64,000 bases of DNA, taken from assembly GCF_000716715.1 (NCBI RefSeq), contig NZ_JNYJ01000029.1, positions 91,536 through 155,535 on the forward strand. The letters are read 5' to 3'. Under the pieces are notes generated by a model, which made no database searches, had not been told where the DNA came from, and saw only the letters and a list, made by a program, of their open reading frames with translations. Positions within the stretch are counted from its first letter, which is position 1. Each line of letters begins with the position of its first letter. Of this stretch, positions 42,122-51,153 are shown in pieces. Source of the DNA: Dactylosporangium aurantiacum (GTDB taxonomy: Bacteria > Actinomycetota > Actinomycetes > Mycobacteriales > Micromonosporaceae). The position numbers were made by a program, and so were the translations under genes.

Positions 42122-43963
42122 ATGTCGATCCATGGCTCCGTTCGGCTCGGGGTGGATTTCGGTTCGTCCCGGCTGCGGGCTGCGGTCGCGTGGCCGGATG
42201 GGACCGCCATGGTGCTGCCGCTGGGCGGCGTCGGGTGGCTCGATACCACAACCCTGGTCGATGTCGGCTTCGCCGCAGGATTAGGGACGCAGTTCCGGGG
42301 GGCAGCCGCCGGCAACCTGGGCAGCGGCAGCGCGGGCGTCTCGCCGTCTTCGGGTGACGGTGCGGCCGTGGCGGTATTCCGCCAGGTTGCAGCGGCCGCT
42401 CGTGAGGCTGCTGGCGGCGATGTCGATGTAGTGACGGTTGCGGTCCCTGCTGGGTGGAGCGCCCGGCGGGCGGCGGCGTTGCGTGACGCATGTCAGGACG
42501 CGGGACTGGCTGTGGGAAAGCTGATGACGGCGCCGGTGGCGGTGGGGTGGCATCTGCTCGCCGGTGGTGTGCCGTTGGCGGTGGGCGGCACGGTCTTGGT
42601 GTGTCAGGTCGGACAGGATGGGTGCACCGCAACGGTGCTACGCCGCACCGAGGTCGGGTTCGAGGGCCTGTCCAGTGTGGATTCGGCGACGGTGGCGGCC
42701 GATATGCACGGTTCCGGGATCGAAGTCCTCGACCGGTCTGGCGGTCCCGTCGGTCGCGCGGCGGCCGTTTCGGTGGGCGAGGTTGCTCGCCGGGCTGTCG
42801 TTGGCTCCGAGCTGGGTTTGGGTTCGCTCGACACGGCGTGTGCGGTCGGTTCGGCAGCGAACAACCCTCAGGTTGCCGAGGAACTCGCGCGAGCGACAGG
42901 TGTGACGCCACAGGTCGTGGCGGAAGCCGAGCTTGCGGTGGTGTTGGGGTCGGTGCAGGCACCAGCGCCTGCCCGCGCTGCGAGCGCGGCACCGGAGGTC
43001 AGATGGCTGGACTTGATGGCCGCGATGGTGCCGGTCGCATGGTCGGTGGCGCTGTTCTGGCAGTTCCTCGCCGGTGCCGAGCGGTACGGGTTGCGGGAGA
43101 AGACGTTCGACCGGGGTATGGTGCTGGCCGCCTGGGGTGGACTGGCAGTGGCGGCGCAGTTCGCGATGATCGCGACAGTTGGCGGGTTGGCGGTGACCAC
43201 CGCCCTGCGTGCTGGCGCAGGTGAGAGTGGTGGCGCGCCCCTGGTCGGTTGGGTGCGGCATCGACTGACAGCGTTGGCACTGGTAGGTGGCTCCGTGGGC
43301 GGGCTGCTGGTGGCCGCCGTTTATGCGATGGTGGCGGCCTCATCCTTCGACGTCGATCTGTGGCCGCTGCTGCGGTGGTCGGTGTTGCCGGTCCTGCCGT
43401 CCGCGGTGGTTGTGACGGTCCTGGCCATGGTGGTGTGGCGACGGCCGGAACCACCTGACGGTTCGTGGCTGACGTGGCTGCGGTTTCCGCTATCGGTGAC
43501 GATGCTCGCCGGAGTCGGCGCAGGGTTGATCTCGTGGGATGAGCGTGGCAGCCCGTCGGTGCTCAACCTGCTCGCCTGGCATCTGCAACGGTGGTTCCCG
43601 TCGGTCGGCGATGAGATCATCGGCCCTGTCGGGCGGCTGGGTGGGGCGTGCCTTGGCGCGGCGGTGGGCCTGCTCCTTGTCCGGCGGCTCGTGCACCGCC
43701 TGTTGCTGGTAGTGCCGTTGGCGCTGCTGGTCGCCGGGACGTTGGTGTGGCGGATCACCGGGACCGTCGCTGTCGGGGTCTCCATCGCCGTCGCGGGCTG
43801 GTGGGCGGCGCGGACAGCCTGGCTGATCTTGCGGCCGAAACTGCTGACACCACCAACGGCATCGCCGCACCAGCCGCACTCGTTCACGAGCCGGCCTAAG
43901 TGGCGGCACAACGGTCCGGGACCGGACGTGAATGCGTCGCACGATGCGGCCACCGGATGGTGA
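42122..43963 (+). CDS. Hsp70-like ATPase domain fused to a membrane domain
   Basis: The 613-residue protein starts with an actin/Hsp70 fold. VRLGVDFGSSRLRAAVA is phosphate loop 1, and VDVVTVAVPAGWSARRAAAL and GGTVLVCQVGQDGCTATVL match later parts of Hsp70-like domains. The substrate-binding domain of DnaK is absent. From about residue 295 the chain turns hydrophobic, with about eight membrane helices (for example LALVGGSVGGLLVAAVYAMV). A cytoplasmic nucleotide switch tied to the membrane is the likely design. It overlaps the next gene by 7 bp and is the first of three coupled genes. Confidence 0.7.
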   Translation: MSIHGSVRLGVDFGSSRLRAAVAWPDGTAMVLPLGGVGWLDTTTLVDVGFAAGLGTQFRGAAAGNLGSGSAGVSPSSGDGAAVAVFRQVAAAAREAAGGDVDVVTVAVPAGWSARRAAALRDACQDAGLAVGKLMTAPVAVGWHLLAGGVPLAVGGTVLVCQVGQDGCTATVLRRTEVGFEGLSSVDSATVAADMHGSGIEVLDRSGGPVGRAAAVSVGEVARRAVVGSELGLGSLDTACAVGSAANNPQVAEELARATGVTPQVVAEAELAVVLGSVQAPAPARAASAAPEVRWLDLMAAMVPVAWSVALFWQFLAGAERYGLREKTFDRGMVLAAWGGLAVAAQFAMIATVGGLAVTTALRAGAGESGGAPLVGWVRHRLTALALVGGSVGGLLVAAVYAMVAASSFDVDLWPLLRWSVLPVLPSAVVVTVLAMVVWRRPEPPDGSWLTWLRFPLSVTMLAGVGAGLISWDERGSPSVLNLLAWHLQRWFPSVGDEIIGPVGRLGGACLGAAVGLLLVRRLVHRLLLVVPLALLVAGTLVWRITGTVAVGVSIAVAGWWAARTAWLILRPKLLTPPTASPHQPHSFTSRPKWRHNGPGPDVNASHDAATGW

Positions 43964-46296
43964 TCGTCCGGTGGCTCCGCAGCGTCGTGTCCGGGCTCGG
44001 CTTGCTGCTGGTGATCGTGGGGTTGCCGGCAGGGCTGGTCGTGCTGCAGCGCGCAGCGCAGTGGGATTGGCGGCAGGTCGTCGTTGACCCGCTGTCCGAC
44101 AGCGGCGTGGTGGCAGCGCTCAGCGCTGCGGGTTGGCTGCTGTGGCTGACGTTGTTGTGGATGGTCGTGCTCGACATCATCGACACGGTCCGGCACGTGG
44201 AGCGGGCGCCTCGACTGCCGGTGCCAGCACATGCCGCGGTCACTGCCCTGGTCAGTGGAGTCCTGCTGGCTGTCGAGGCGCTTCGGGCCGGTGGCACCGC
44301 ATCTCTCACGGATCATCATGAGCGAGCGTCCAGCGTGACGGCCCCGCCGGCGACTGCGCTGCCGACCACGCAGGCCTCGGCCGTTTCCAGCCTGCCGGAT
44401 ATGCGAGGCGGAGGACCGGCCGCCGTTGAACATGTCTCGTCTCGTTCCACGCTGACGGTCGCGGGTTTGGACGTGCCGGGTGGGTGGCTACCGGTGCCGG
44501 TCGCCGCCGCCGTTACTGCAGCGGCGGCGCTCGTGTGGGCGCACCGCCGGCGCCAATACCTGCCACGGCCTCCTGGCGGTTGGCTTCGCAACGACGCGGA
44601 CCTGGCACCGCTGCCCACCGTGGTGGACAGGATCGTCCGCCTGACGCGCTCAGCGATCGACGCTGACCCCGACCTCACGGCGACGCCCCTCAGCGACGCC
44701 CACGGCCGAGCATCCGATCCAGCAGCGGACTCCCGAGTGCCAGACACCGTGCCGAACTCAGTTCCGGACGCGGCGACCGCATGGCCGGTCGAGGTCGTGC
44801 TTCCGGGCGCTGGCGTCGCCCTGGTCGGGCCGGGTGCTGAGGACGCCGCTCGCGGACTCCTTGTCGCGGCCACCATTGGGCAGGCTGTCGGCACCAGGGT
44901 GCTGGTGTCGCGACGCCTGTGGACGATGCTGCTCGGCCCTGCCACCGCGGCCGGCGCCTCGGAGCGGATCCAGGTCATCGCCGACGAAGCAGAGTCGCCA
45001 GCGCCGACATCGAGCGGGTCCGTCTGGGCCACTGTCGTGGTCCTCGTCGACGCCGCGGCACATACGCAGGGCGCGGCGAGACAGCTGGCGTCAGGCGACG
45101 ACTCCACCACCCGGACCGTGGTGGTTGGCGTGGCCTCGACGATGCACTCGTGGCAGGTGGCCGCCGACGGCCGGTTGTATGCGGTGGCTGGACCGGCGCC
45201 GGTCGTCGACCGGTTGCCCGTGCTGAACCTGTCCACGGCACGGACATTGCTCGGCGCGCTTGGTGTCCTGACAACAACAGGCGGGGACCTCGACAGTCCG
45301 GCCGCAGACTCCGTGCAATCCACCGAACGACACCACGTGCCGTCCACCGTTCCGGGTGTCGGGTCCGCGGACGCCTCCAACGGCCGCCCGGGGCACGAGG
45401 TTCCTGCTCCGGCGGACCTGCCGGCCTGGCCGGATCCGCCGCCCCAGGATGCGGGGCATGTGCGGCGTCTGCTCGTCCGCGTGCTCGGCGTTCCCGTGGT
45501 CCTGATGCCCCATCCGGACGGCAGCCTCAGTGCAGTGCATATTCGCCGGTCCGCCGGTCAGCAGATCCTTGTGCTGCTCATCGTTCACCCTGCGGGACTG
45601 AGCGCAGCAGATCTTAAAGACGCGATCTGGCCGACGACGCCGAGCAGCGCGGCGCATCGCCATTTCCTCACCACGGTTTCTGAGCTCCGCCGGAGTCTGC
45701 ATGATGCCGCCGGGCGTCCAGTGCTCCTGCAGCGTCGGCGACCCGGCGACCCCGACGGATCGTGGTACCGCCTCGACCCGGCCGCAGTACAGGTCGACCT
45801 CTGGCGGTTCAGGTCCGTTCTGGACGCTGCGGCGGTCACCACCGATCCGATCCATCGCTACCACCTGCTGACCGAGGCCGCCGATCTAGCCGGTGACCTC
45901 GCCCAAGGTTGGGATCACGAGTGGCTCGCCACCGCACGGGAACACATCGCCCGCCACCAGATGGACGTGCTCACCCACCTCGCCGGCCTCGCCCCCGACC
46001 AACCGACAGCGATCCAGCTCCTGCAGCAGGCACAGCACGTATCCCCCACCAATGAAGTCGTCCATCGCGAGCTGATGGCCCTACACGCAGCCGCCGGCGA
46101 CACCAATGCGATGCGCCGCGCCGCCGCCACATACACCGAGCACCTTGCCAGACAGTTCGCCGAGCACCTGATCACGTACCCGGCTGGAGACGTTGCTGAG
46201 CAACACGCCACCCAGGACCCGGCACGCACACCCCTGACCGACCCACCGCCACGGCAAGCGGCACACGACGGTCCATCCGTACCCACGAGGGGCTAG
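43957..46296 (+). CDS. Membrane-anchored BTAD-domain protein
   Basis: The 779-residue protein has N-terminal membrane helices at roughly 8-30, 47-68, 85-105 and 165-185. A long loop follows, then at about 500-575 a winged-helix region (HIRRSAGQQILVLLIVHPAG, LKDAIWPTTPSSAAHRHFLT). A bacterial transcriptional activation domain of TPR type closes the protein (VDLWRFRSVLDAAAVTTDPI, HLLTEAADLAGDLAQGWDHE, RHQMDVLTHLAGL). Membrane-linked BTAD proteins are widespread in actinobacteria, but their role is unclear. ATG 43957 lies within the end of the Hsp70-like gene; GTG 43960 is an alternative. The next gene starts 2 bp after the stop. Confidence 0.75.
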   Translation: MVIVRWLRSVVSGLGLLLVIVGLPAGLVVLQRAAQWDWRQVVVDPLSDSGVVAALSAAGWLLWLTLLWMVVLDIIDTVRHVERAPRLPVPAHAAVTALVSGVLLAVEALRAGGTASLTDHHERASSVTAPPATALPTTQASAVSSLPDMRGGGPAAVEHVSSRSTLTVAGLDVPGGWLPVPVAAAVTAAAALVWAHRRRQYLPRPPGGWLRNDADLAPLPTVVDRIVRLTRSAIDADPDLTATPLSDAHGRASDPAADSRVPDTVPNSVPDAATAWPVEVVLPGAGVALVGPGAEDAARGLLVAATIGQAVGTRVLVSRRLWTMLLGPATAAGASERIQVIADEAESPAPTSSGSVWATVVVLVDAAAHTQGAARQLASGDDSTTRTVVVGVASTMHSWQVAADGRLYAVAGPAPVVDRLPVLNLSTARTLLGALGVLTTTGGDLDSPAADSVQSTERHHVPSTVPGVGSADASNGRPGHEVPAPADLPAWPDPPPQDAGHVRRLLVRVLGVPVVLMPHPDGSLSAVHIRRSAGQQILVLLIVHPAGLSAADLKDAIWPTTPSSAAHRHFLTTVSELRRSLHDAAGRPVLLQRRRPGDPDGSWYRLDPAAVQVDLWRFRSVLDAAAVTTDPIHRYHLLTEAADLAGDLAQGWDHEWLATAREHIARHQMDVLTHLAGLAPDQPTAIQLLQQAQHVSPTNEVVHRELMALHAAAGDTNAMRRAAATYTEHLARQFAEHLITYPAGDVAEQHATQDPARTPLTDPPPRQAAHDGPSVPTRG

Positions 46297-46298
46297 CC

Positions 46299-47537
46299 AT
46301 GCACACCGCCGAACAGCAGCAACAGCAAGCACCACGCGGAAACCACCCCCTCGCCGACAGGCCCACGCCGGCGCCTCAGGGCGAAGGAGCCCCAGCCGGA
46401 AGCCCCGCGAGCCCAAGCGTTCTGATCGCCTTCGGCGCATCATCCAGATCGCAGATCCAGCCCGGCCAACGAGTCCGGCTCCCCCGGCTGCCCGACACCC
46501 CACCGCTACCGAGTGCCGTGCCCGGGAGCCGGACGGCAAGGACTCGCCGTCGGGTCCTGCAGGCTGGAGCTTTCATCGTCGCCGTCATCATCGGCGTCGT
46601 CGCCGTGGTCGCGTTCCTCACCTCCGGGCCGGGCCCAAACGAGGTCGTCCGCGGCTTCTTCGACCAGCTGGCCGCCCGCGACACCAGCAGGTTCCCTGCG
46701 GCCGCACCGTGCTCGCACAATCCGCTGTGCCAGCCCGGGACACTACGAGCCGGCTACCAGCCGCCGGAACACTTGCGAATTGAAGGCAGCCGCGCGCAAA
46801 CACCATCATCTGGATACGGGACACGACAACGGCTCGTCGCGATCTCCTACATCATCGACGGGCAGCGACTGACCGACGACGTCACCGTTCTCTACCGGCG
46901 CACCGGCATCTTCAGCGGCTACTGGTCCATCTCCGACCCACCGGGCTCCACCATCACGATCCAGAGATCGGCCATCGCCCCCGTCACCCTGGCGGCCGCC
47001 GAACTGGCCGAGGCGAACCCTGAGGAACAGCTGACATTCTGGGCGCCGCCCGGCCGCTACACCGCCACCAGACCCGGCAACGCGCTCTACGAACCCGCGG
47101 AAGCTGTCGCGGTCGTCGCGGACGCCCCGGTCAGCGTCACCCTGCCCACCGGCCTCAAGCCCGCGCTCGCCGCCAGCGTCGAGCAACTGATCCACGACCG
47201 CATCGACGCCTGCGCGGCGCAACACGCGTTCAGCCCCGACACCGACGTGTCCTCGCACACCCTACGCAACTGCCCCATGGCGCATCGCAACATTTACACC
47301 ATCACCACCGAGCCGAAATGGACGGTACAGCGCTACCCGACCATCCGCCTCGATACCCGCCCGGACGGCGTCGTCACCGTCACCACCATCGCACTTGGCA
47401 AGGTCACCATTCACTACCAGTACTCCTTCGGCATCGTCGAGCCCCGTGAATGGCATCCGGTCGAAGCAACGTACGACTTCGACGTCGACGGCTACGCAGT
47501 CGACGTCGATGGCAAGACCGCATGGATCGCGCGATAA
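46299..47537 (+). CDS. Single-pass membrane protein with TcpC/NTF2-like outer part
   Basis: The 412-residue protein has a Pro/Gln-rich cytoplasmic N-terminus of about 85 residues. One transmembrane helix lies at about 88-110 (AGAFIVAVIIGVVAVVAFLT). The outer region begins PNEVVRGFFDQLAARDTSRF, as in NTF2/TcpC-like periplasmic domains. Two extracytoplasmic folds follow, ending in a beta-rich domain (VEATYDFDVDGYAVDVDGKT). TcpC-like proteins build actinobacterial/firmicute type IV secretion channels, so a conjugation or secretion role is possible, but no VirB4 partner is in view. It is the third gene of the operon. Confidence 0.6.
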   Translation: MHTAEQQQQQAPRGNHPLADRPTPAPQGEGAPAGSPASPSVLIAFGASSRSQIQPGQRVRLPRLPDTPPLPSAVPGSRTARTRRRVLQAGAFIVAVIIGVVAVVAFLTSGPGPNEVVRGFFDQLAARDTSRFPAAAPCSHNPLCQPGTLRAGYQPPEHLRIEGSRAQTPSSGYGTRQRLVAISYIIDGQRLTDDVTVLYRRTGIFSGYWSISDPPGSTITIQRSAIAPVTLAAAELAEANPEEQLTFWAPPGRYTATRPGNALYEPAEAVAVVADAPVSVTLPTGLKPALAASVEQLIHDRIDACAAQHAFSPDTDVSSHTLRNCPMAHRNIYTITTEPKWTVQRYPTIRLDTRPDGVVTVTTIALGKVTIHYQYSFGIVEPREWHPVEATYDFDVDGYAVDVDGKTAWIAR

Positions 47538-47872
47538 CGCTCGGCCACCCTTGGATTGGAGGAATGCCACGCAGGTTGGAAGCTTCGTAGCCAACCCGTC
47601 CGGATTCGCGTGTGTTTGACGGACCAACTGGGCTCCAGCTGTGCGGGCCGCAGAGCAGCGCATCCAAGATCTCATGGTGCTGTTGGACACCATCCTTGGA
47701 CGATGTTCATGGCCGCGGTGGCCCAGGCGACGCGGGCTCGGGCCACCGGCGCGGTCGTACTTCGCTAAGCGTGCCAGCTGGCAATGGTCGCGGCCGCGCT
47801 GCCTTCGGGAACTTGGCGTAGGACCGGCCGCCCTGCAGCTAAAGTACGCGGACGAGCTTCTCGGCGCCAACG
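47538..47872. other. Convergent gap with no gene seen
   Basis: 335 bp between the TcpC-like gene and the CPT-like kinase gene, which read toward each other. Short open frames on both strands have no start signals or family features. A weak dyad (TCCAAGATCTCATGGTG with ACACCATCCTTGGA, near 47667-47701) may act as a shared terminator. Confidence 0.45.
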
Positions 47873-48457
47873 CTATGATCGCGCCTCGCGCTGCGCCAAA
47901 GCCGTCATGATGCGCGCCGCGTGCTGGTCCGGGTCTCCATATGTGGTGTCGACGGTGAGGTGGTAGGTCAGGCCGGCGTGCGCGTGGCGGGCTGACCAGC
48001 GGGCCAGGCCGGGCCGGTTGCCGCGAACGTGTTCCCGACGGGCAAGTTCGGCGTCCTCGCAGAACACGCCCACCAGCAGCGGCTGCCACGGGGCGAGGAG
48101 GTCGAGCCAGTCGTCACGGGCGCGGTCGTCGAGCAGCATCTCGTCGACAATGACCGGGTTGCCGGCCCGCACGATCTCGATCACCGCGCGGTGGAAGCCG
48201 GCCAGCATCCGCCAGCCGACCGCACCGTAGGTGATCGCAAGCATTGGATGGCCGCCGTCGGCGCGCAGTTCCTGGTACGCGAACCCTTCCTGGCTCAGCG
48301 GTCCACCGCGGCCGCCACCCCACGCGGGCGGCACCATCGCGAAGCAGGTGTCGAGTCCCAGCAACAGGTACGGCTCACCGGCCAGGTCCTGCAGGACGCG
48401 GCCGATGCTGGTCTTGCCGGCCGACGACGCGCCGTTGAGGAACACGATCTGTGACAT
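47873..48457 (-). CDS. Chloramphenicol phosphotransferase-like kinase
   Basis: The 194-residue P-loop protein has Walker A LNGASSAGKTSIGRVLQDL at the N-terminus. The CPT-family features LLLGLDTCFAMVPPAWGGG, NPVIVDEMLLDD and LLVGVFCEDAELARRE follow. The family includes the self-resistance chloramphenicol 3'-O-phosphotransferase of S. venezuelae, but most members have unknown substrates. It starts 22 bp after the flavoprotein gene in the same direction, so it is the last gene of the arsenic operon. That placement argues that the substrate may be linked to the arsenic genes and not to the antibiotic. Confidence 0.8.
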   Translation of the reverse strand: MSQIVFLNGASSAGKTSIGRVLQDLAGEPYLLLGLDTCFAMVPPAWGGGRGGPLSQEGFAYQELRADGGHPMLAITYGAVGWRMLAGFHRAVIEIVRAGNPVIVDEMLLDDRARDDWLDLLAPWQPLLVGVFCEDAELARREHVRGNRPGLARWSARHAHAGLTYHLTVDTTYGDPDQHAARIMTALAQREARS

Positions 48458-48479
48458 GTCGCCAGTTTCCCAGCCCAGA

Positions 48480-49847
48480 TCAGGCTGCCTGCCTCAGTGT
48501 CCAGGCCATGGCTGCAGCCTGGACAGCATCCCAGGGGCTGCCGAGCGGTGGGGTGTAGGACAGGTCGAGGTCGATGATGTCGGCGACGGTGGCGCCGAAT
48601 GCGATGGCGGTGGCGTAGGTGTCGACACGCTTGGCGATCTCGGCGCTGCGGTGGCCGAACAGCTGCGCGCCGAGCAGTCGTCCCGTTGTGCGGTCTCCGG
48701 TGACGCGGATGCGGATCGGGGTGGCGCCGGGGTAGTACGCCTTATGGTCATCGGCGGTGACCTCGACGGTGACCGGGTCGAAGCCGGCCGCCCGGGCGGT
48801 GGTGTCGCGCAGGCCGGTGCCGGCCACGACTCGGTCGAAGACCTTGACCGCCTGGGTGCCGAGCGAGCCGGCGAAGGTCGCGGCCCCGCCGACGGCGTTG
48901 GCGCCGGCGACTCGGCCCTGCTTGTGGGCGGTACTCCCGAGGGGCAGGTAGATGTGCTGGTCGAGGAGCCGGTGGTAGGTGTGGATGCAGTCGCCGGCGG
49001 CGTAGACGTCGGGCAGGTTGGTGCGCATGCCGCGGTCGACGGCGATCGTGCCCTGCACGCCGAGCGCGGCCCCGGCGGTGGCGGCGAGCTCGGTGTCGGG
49101 GCGGACGCCGGTGACGACGAGGACGAGGTCGGCGCGGTGGTCGCCGGTGTCGGTACCGACGGCGAGGCGGCCGGCCGTGGCGGGACCGACGGAGCGGACC
49201 TTGGTTCCGGTGCGGACGTCCACGCCGCGCTCCCGTAGGTGCTCGGCGAGGGGTTCGGCGAGTTCCGGGTCGAGGGTCGGCATGACCTGGTCGACCTGTT
49301 CGAGGACGGTGACGGTGAGGCCGCGGGTGGTGAGGGCTTCGGCCATCTCGAGGCCGATGTAGCCGGCACCGACAATCACGGCTTGGCGGGCGCGGCGTTC
49401 GGTGATGGTGCGCAGGATGGCGAAGGTGTCGTCCATGGTGTGCAGGACGTGGACGCCGTCGGCGGGGCCGAGCCGGTCGAGGCCATCGATCGGTGGGGTG
49501 GCGGGGACGGCGCCGGTGCCGATGACGAGCCGGTCGTAGCCGAACACGGTCGAGCCGCCGTCCGGGGCGGTGGCGGTGACGGTGTTCATGTCGGGGTGGA
49601 TGGCGGTGGCGCGGTGTTCGAGGCGCAGGTGGAGGCCCGCGGTTTCGAGGTCGGTGGTGGTGCGGTGGGCGAGGTGGTGCCAGTCGGGGACATCGCCGGA
49701 GACGTGGTATGGGATGCCGCAGATGGAGAAGTTAGGGTAGCGGTCGGCGACGAGGAGGGTGACGTCGACGGTGGGGTCGAGTTCGCGGGCGCGCAGGCCG
49801 GCGCTGATGCCGGCGTCGCTGCCGCCGATGATGAGCAGGCGTGTCAC
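48480..49847 (-). CDS. CoA-disulfide-reductase-like flavoprotein of the ars operon
   Basis: The 455-residue pyridine nucleotide-disulfide oxidoreductase has FAD motif LLIIGGSDAGISAGLRA and NAD motif VIVGAGYIGLEMAEALTT. The single redox-active cysteine is C43 in NFSICGIPYHVSG, as in CoA-disulfide reductase and NADH oxidase. Proteins of this type recur in actinobacterial arsenic operons, where reduction of a thiol or disulfide partner is plausible. It follows arsC by 91 bp and precedes the CPT-like gene. The substrate is not known. Confidence 0.82.
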   Translation of the reverse strand: MTRLLIIGGSDAGISAGLRARELDPTVDVTLLVADRYPNFSICGIPYHVSGDVPDWHHLAHRTTTDLETAGLHLRLEHRATAIHPDMNTVTATAPDGGSTVFGYDRLVIGTGAVPATPPIDGLDRLGPADGVHVLHTMDDTFAILRTITERRARQAVIVGAGYIGLEMAEALTTRGLTVTVLEQVDQVMPTLDPELAEPLAEHLRERGVDVRTGTKVRSVGPATAGRLAVGTDTGDHRADLVLVVTGVRPDTELAATAGAALGVQGTIAVDRGMRTNLPDVYAAGDCIHTYHRLLDQHIYLPLGSTAHKQGRVAGANAVGGAATFAGSLGTQAVKVFDRVVAGTGLRDTTARAAGFDPVTVEVTADDHKAYYPGATPIRIRVTGDRTTGRLLGAQLFGHRSAEIAKRVDTYATAIAFGATVADIIDLDLSYTPPLGSPWDAVQAAAMAWTLRQAA

Positions 49848-49938
49848 GGGCCGTCCATTCCAGGGGCAGGGTTGGAGCCCGCCGCCGGTGAGGACCTGAC
49901 CCGGCGGCGGAGCATCAGGGTGTGCGCTGGCGCGGTGG

Positions 49939-50349
49939 TCAGCCGGTGGTGACGGGGAGTTCGGTGATGAGCTGCTCGACGCGGCGGCGGATCTCGTCGC
50001 GGATTGGGCGGACGGCGTCGATGCCCTGACCGGCGGGGTCGTCGAGCTTCCAGTCGAGGTACCGCTTGCCGGGGAAGACGGGGCAGACGTCGCCGCAGCC
50101 CATGGTGATGAGCACGTCGGAGGACTCGGCCGTGTCGTAGTCGAGTTTGCGCGGGATGCTGGCGGTGATGTCGATGCCGACTTCCCGCATGGCCTCGACA
50201 GCGACCGGGTTGATCTGGTCGGCGGGTTCGCTGCCGGCGGAGCGGACCTCGACGGTGTCGCCGGCGAGGTGGCGCAGCCAGCCGGCGGCCATCTGGGAGC
50301 GGCCGGCGTTGTGCACGCACACGAACAGGACCGTGGGCTTGGTGCTCAT
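49939..50349 (-). CDS. arsC: Arsenate reductase, LMW-phosphatase type
   Basis: The 136-residue enzyme has the phosphatase-like loop VLFVCVHNAGRSQMAAGWL (nucleophile C11), the SAGSEP strand and the late TMGCGDVCPVFPGKRYLDW motif. Actinobacterial homologues (ArsC1/ArsC2 of Corynebacterium glutamicum) use mycothiol and mycoredoxin to reduce arsenate to arsenite. ATG 50349 was chosen because the upstream frame overlaps the aquaporin gene. It follows that gene by 34 bp in the same operon. Confidence 0.92.
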   Translation of the reverse strand: MSTKPTVLFVCVHNAGRSQMAAGWLRHLAGDTVEVRSAGSEPADQINPVAVEAMREVGIDITASIPRKLDYDTAESSDVLITMGCGDVCPVFPGKRYLDWKLDDPAGQGIDAVRPIRDEIRRRVEQLITELPVTTG

Positions 50350-50383
50350 CTGGTGGTTCCTCCGGGATTGCAGTGCGGTCGGT

Positions 50384-51118
50384 TCAGGAACGGACGGACT
50401 CGTCATCGGGGTGGGCGACGACGACGTCACCGGCGGCGCTGCCGACAGACGGATAGAGCGCGAGCAGCAGCCCGACCCCGACGGCCAGGCCGACCAGCTG
50501 CGCGGCGATGAACCCGGGCACCGAGGAAGGGGCGATGCCAGCGAAGGTGTCGGTGAACGCGCGGCCGATCGTCACGGCGGGGTTCGCGAACGACGTCGAG
50601 GACGTGAACCAGTACGCCGCCCCGATGTACGCCCCGACCGCCGCGGGCGCCACAGAGGAGCGTCCGGACCGGGCGAGCGCGAAAATGAGCAGCAGCAGGC
50701 CGGTGGTGGCGACGACCTCGCCGAGCCACAAGTCCATGCCAGTGCGGTGCTTGGCCGAAAAGTCGACGGCGGGCAGCCTGAACATCAGGTCCGCCAGGAT
50801 CGCCCCACCGATCGCGCCTGCGGTCTGCACGACGACGTACCCGCCGAGATCCCGGGCGGACAGGCCAGTGCCGGTCCGGCGGCCGAGGAACCAGTCCGCG
50901 GCGGACACGACGGGGTTGAAGTGCGCGCCGGACACCGGGCCGAACGTCAGGATGAGTGCGCCGAGCGCGAACGCGGTGGCGACCGAGTTCTCCAGGAGCT
51001 GTAGGCCGATGTCGTCGCTGAGCTGGGTGGCCATGATCCCGGAACCGACGACGGCGGTGACGAGCAGCGCGGTGCCGGCGAACTCGGCCAGGAGGCGTCG
51101 CCACAGGGTGGGGTTCAC
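50384..51118 (-). CDS. Aquaglyceroporin-like MIP channel (AqpS-type)
   Basis: The 244-residue channel has six helices and two half-helix motifs: HFNPVVS, where the usual NPA is NPV, and FANPAVT. In ars operons such channels let uncharged arsenite leave the cell down its gradient after arsenate reduction, as shown for AqpS of Sinorhizobium. GTG 51118 is used because the homology starts at MNPTLWRRLLAEF. It lies between two arsC-type genes, so the operon couples reduction with exit. No ArsB or Acr3 pump gene is in the island. Confidence 0.88.
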   Translation of the reverse strand: MNPTLWRRLLAEFAGTALLVTAVVGSGIMATQLSDDIGLQLLENSVATAFALGALILTFGPVSGAHFNPVVSAADWFLGRRTGTGLSARDLGGYVVVQTAGAIGGAILADLMFRLPAVDFSAKHRTGMDLWLGEVVATTGLLLLIFALARSGRSSVAPAAVGAYIGAAYWFTSSTSFANPAVTIGRAFTDTFAGIAPSSVPGFIAAQLVGLAVGVGLLLALYPSVGSAAGDVVVAHPDDESVRS

Positions 51119-51153
51119 GTGCGTGGAAGTCCTGTTCTCGGGTTGGGCGCGGG

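Noticed and set aside
48231..49952. Plus-strand frames opposite the flavoprotein gene
   Set aside because: Antisense shadows of the CoA-disulfide-reductase-like gene, Gly/Val-rich with no motif.
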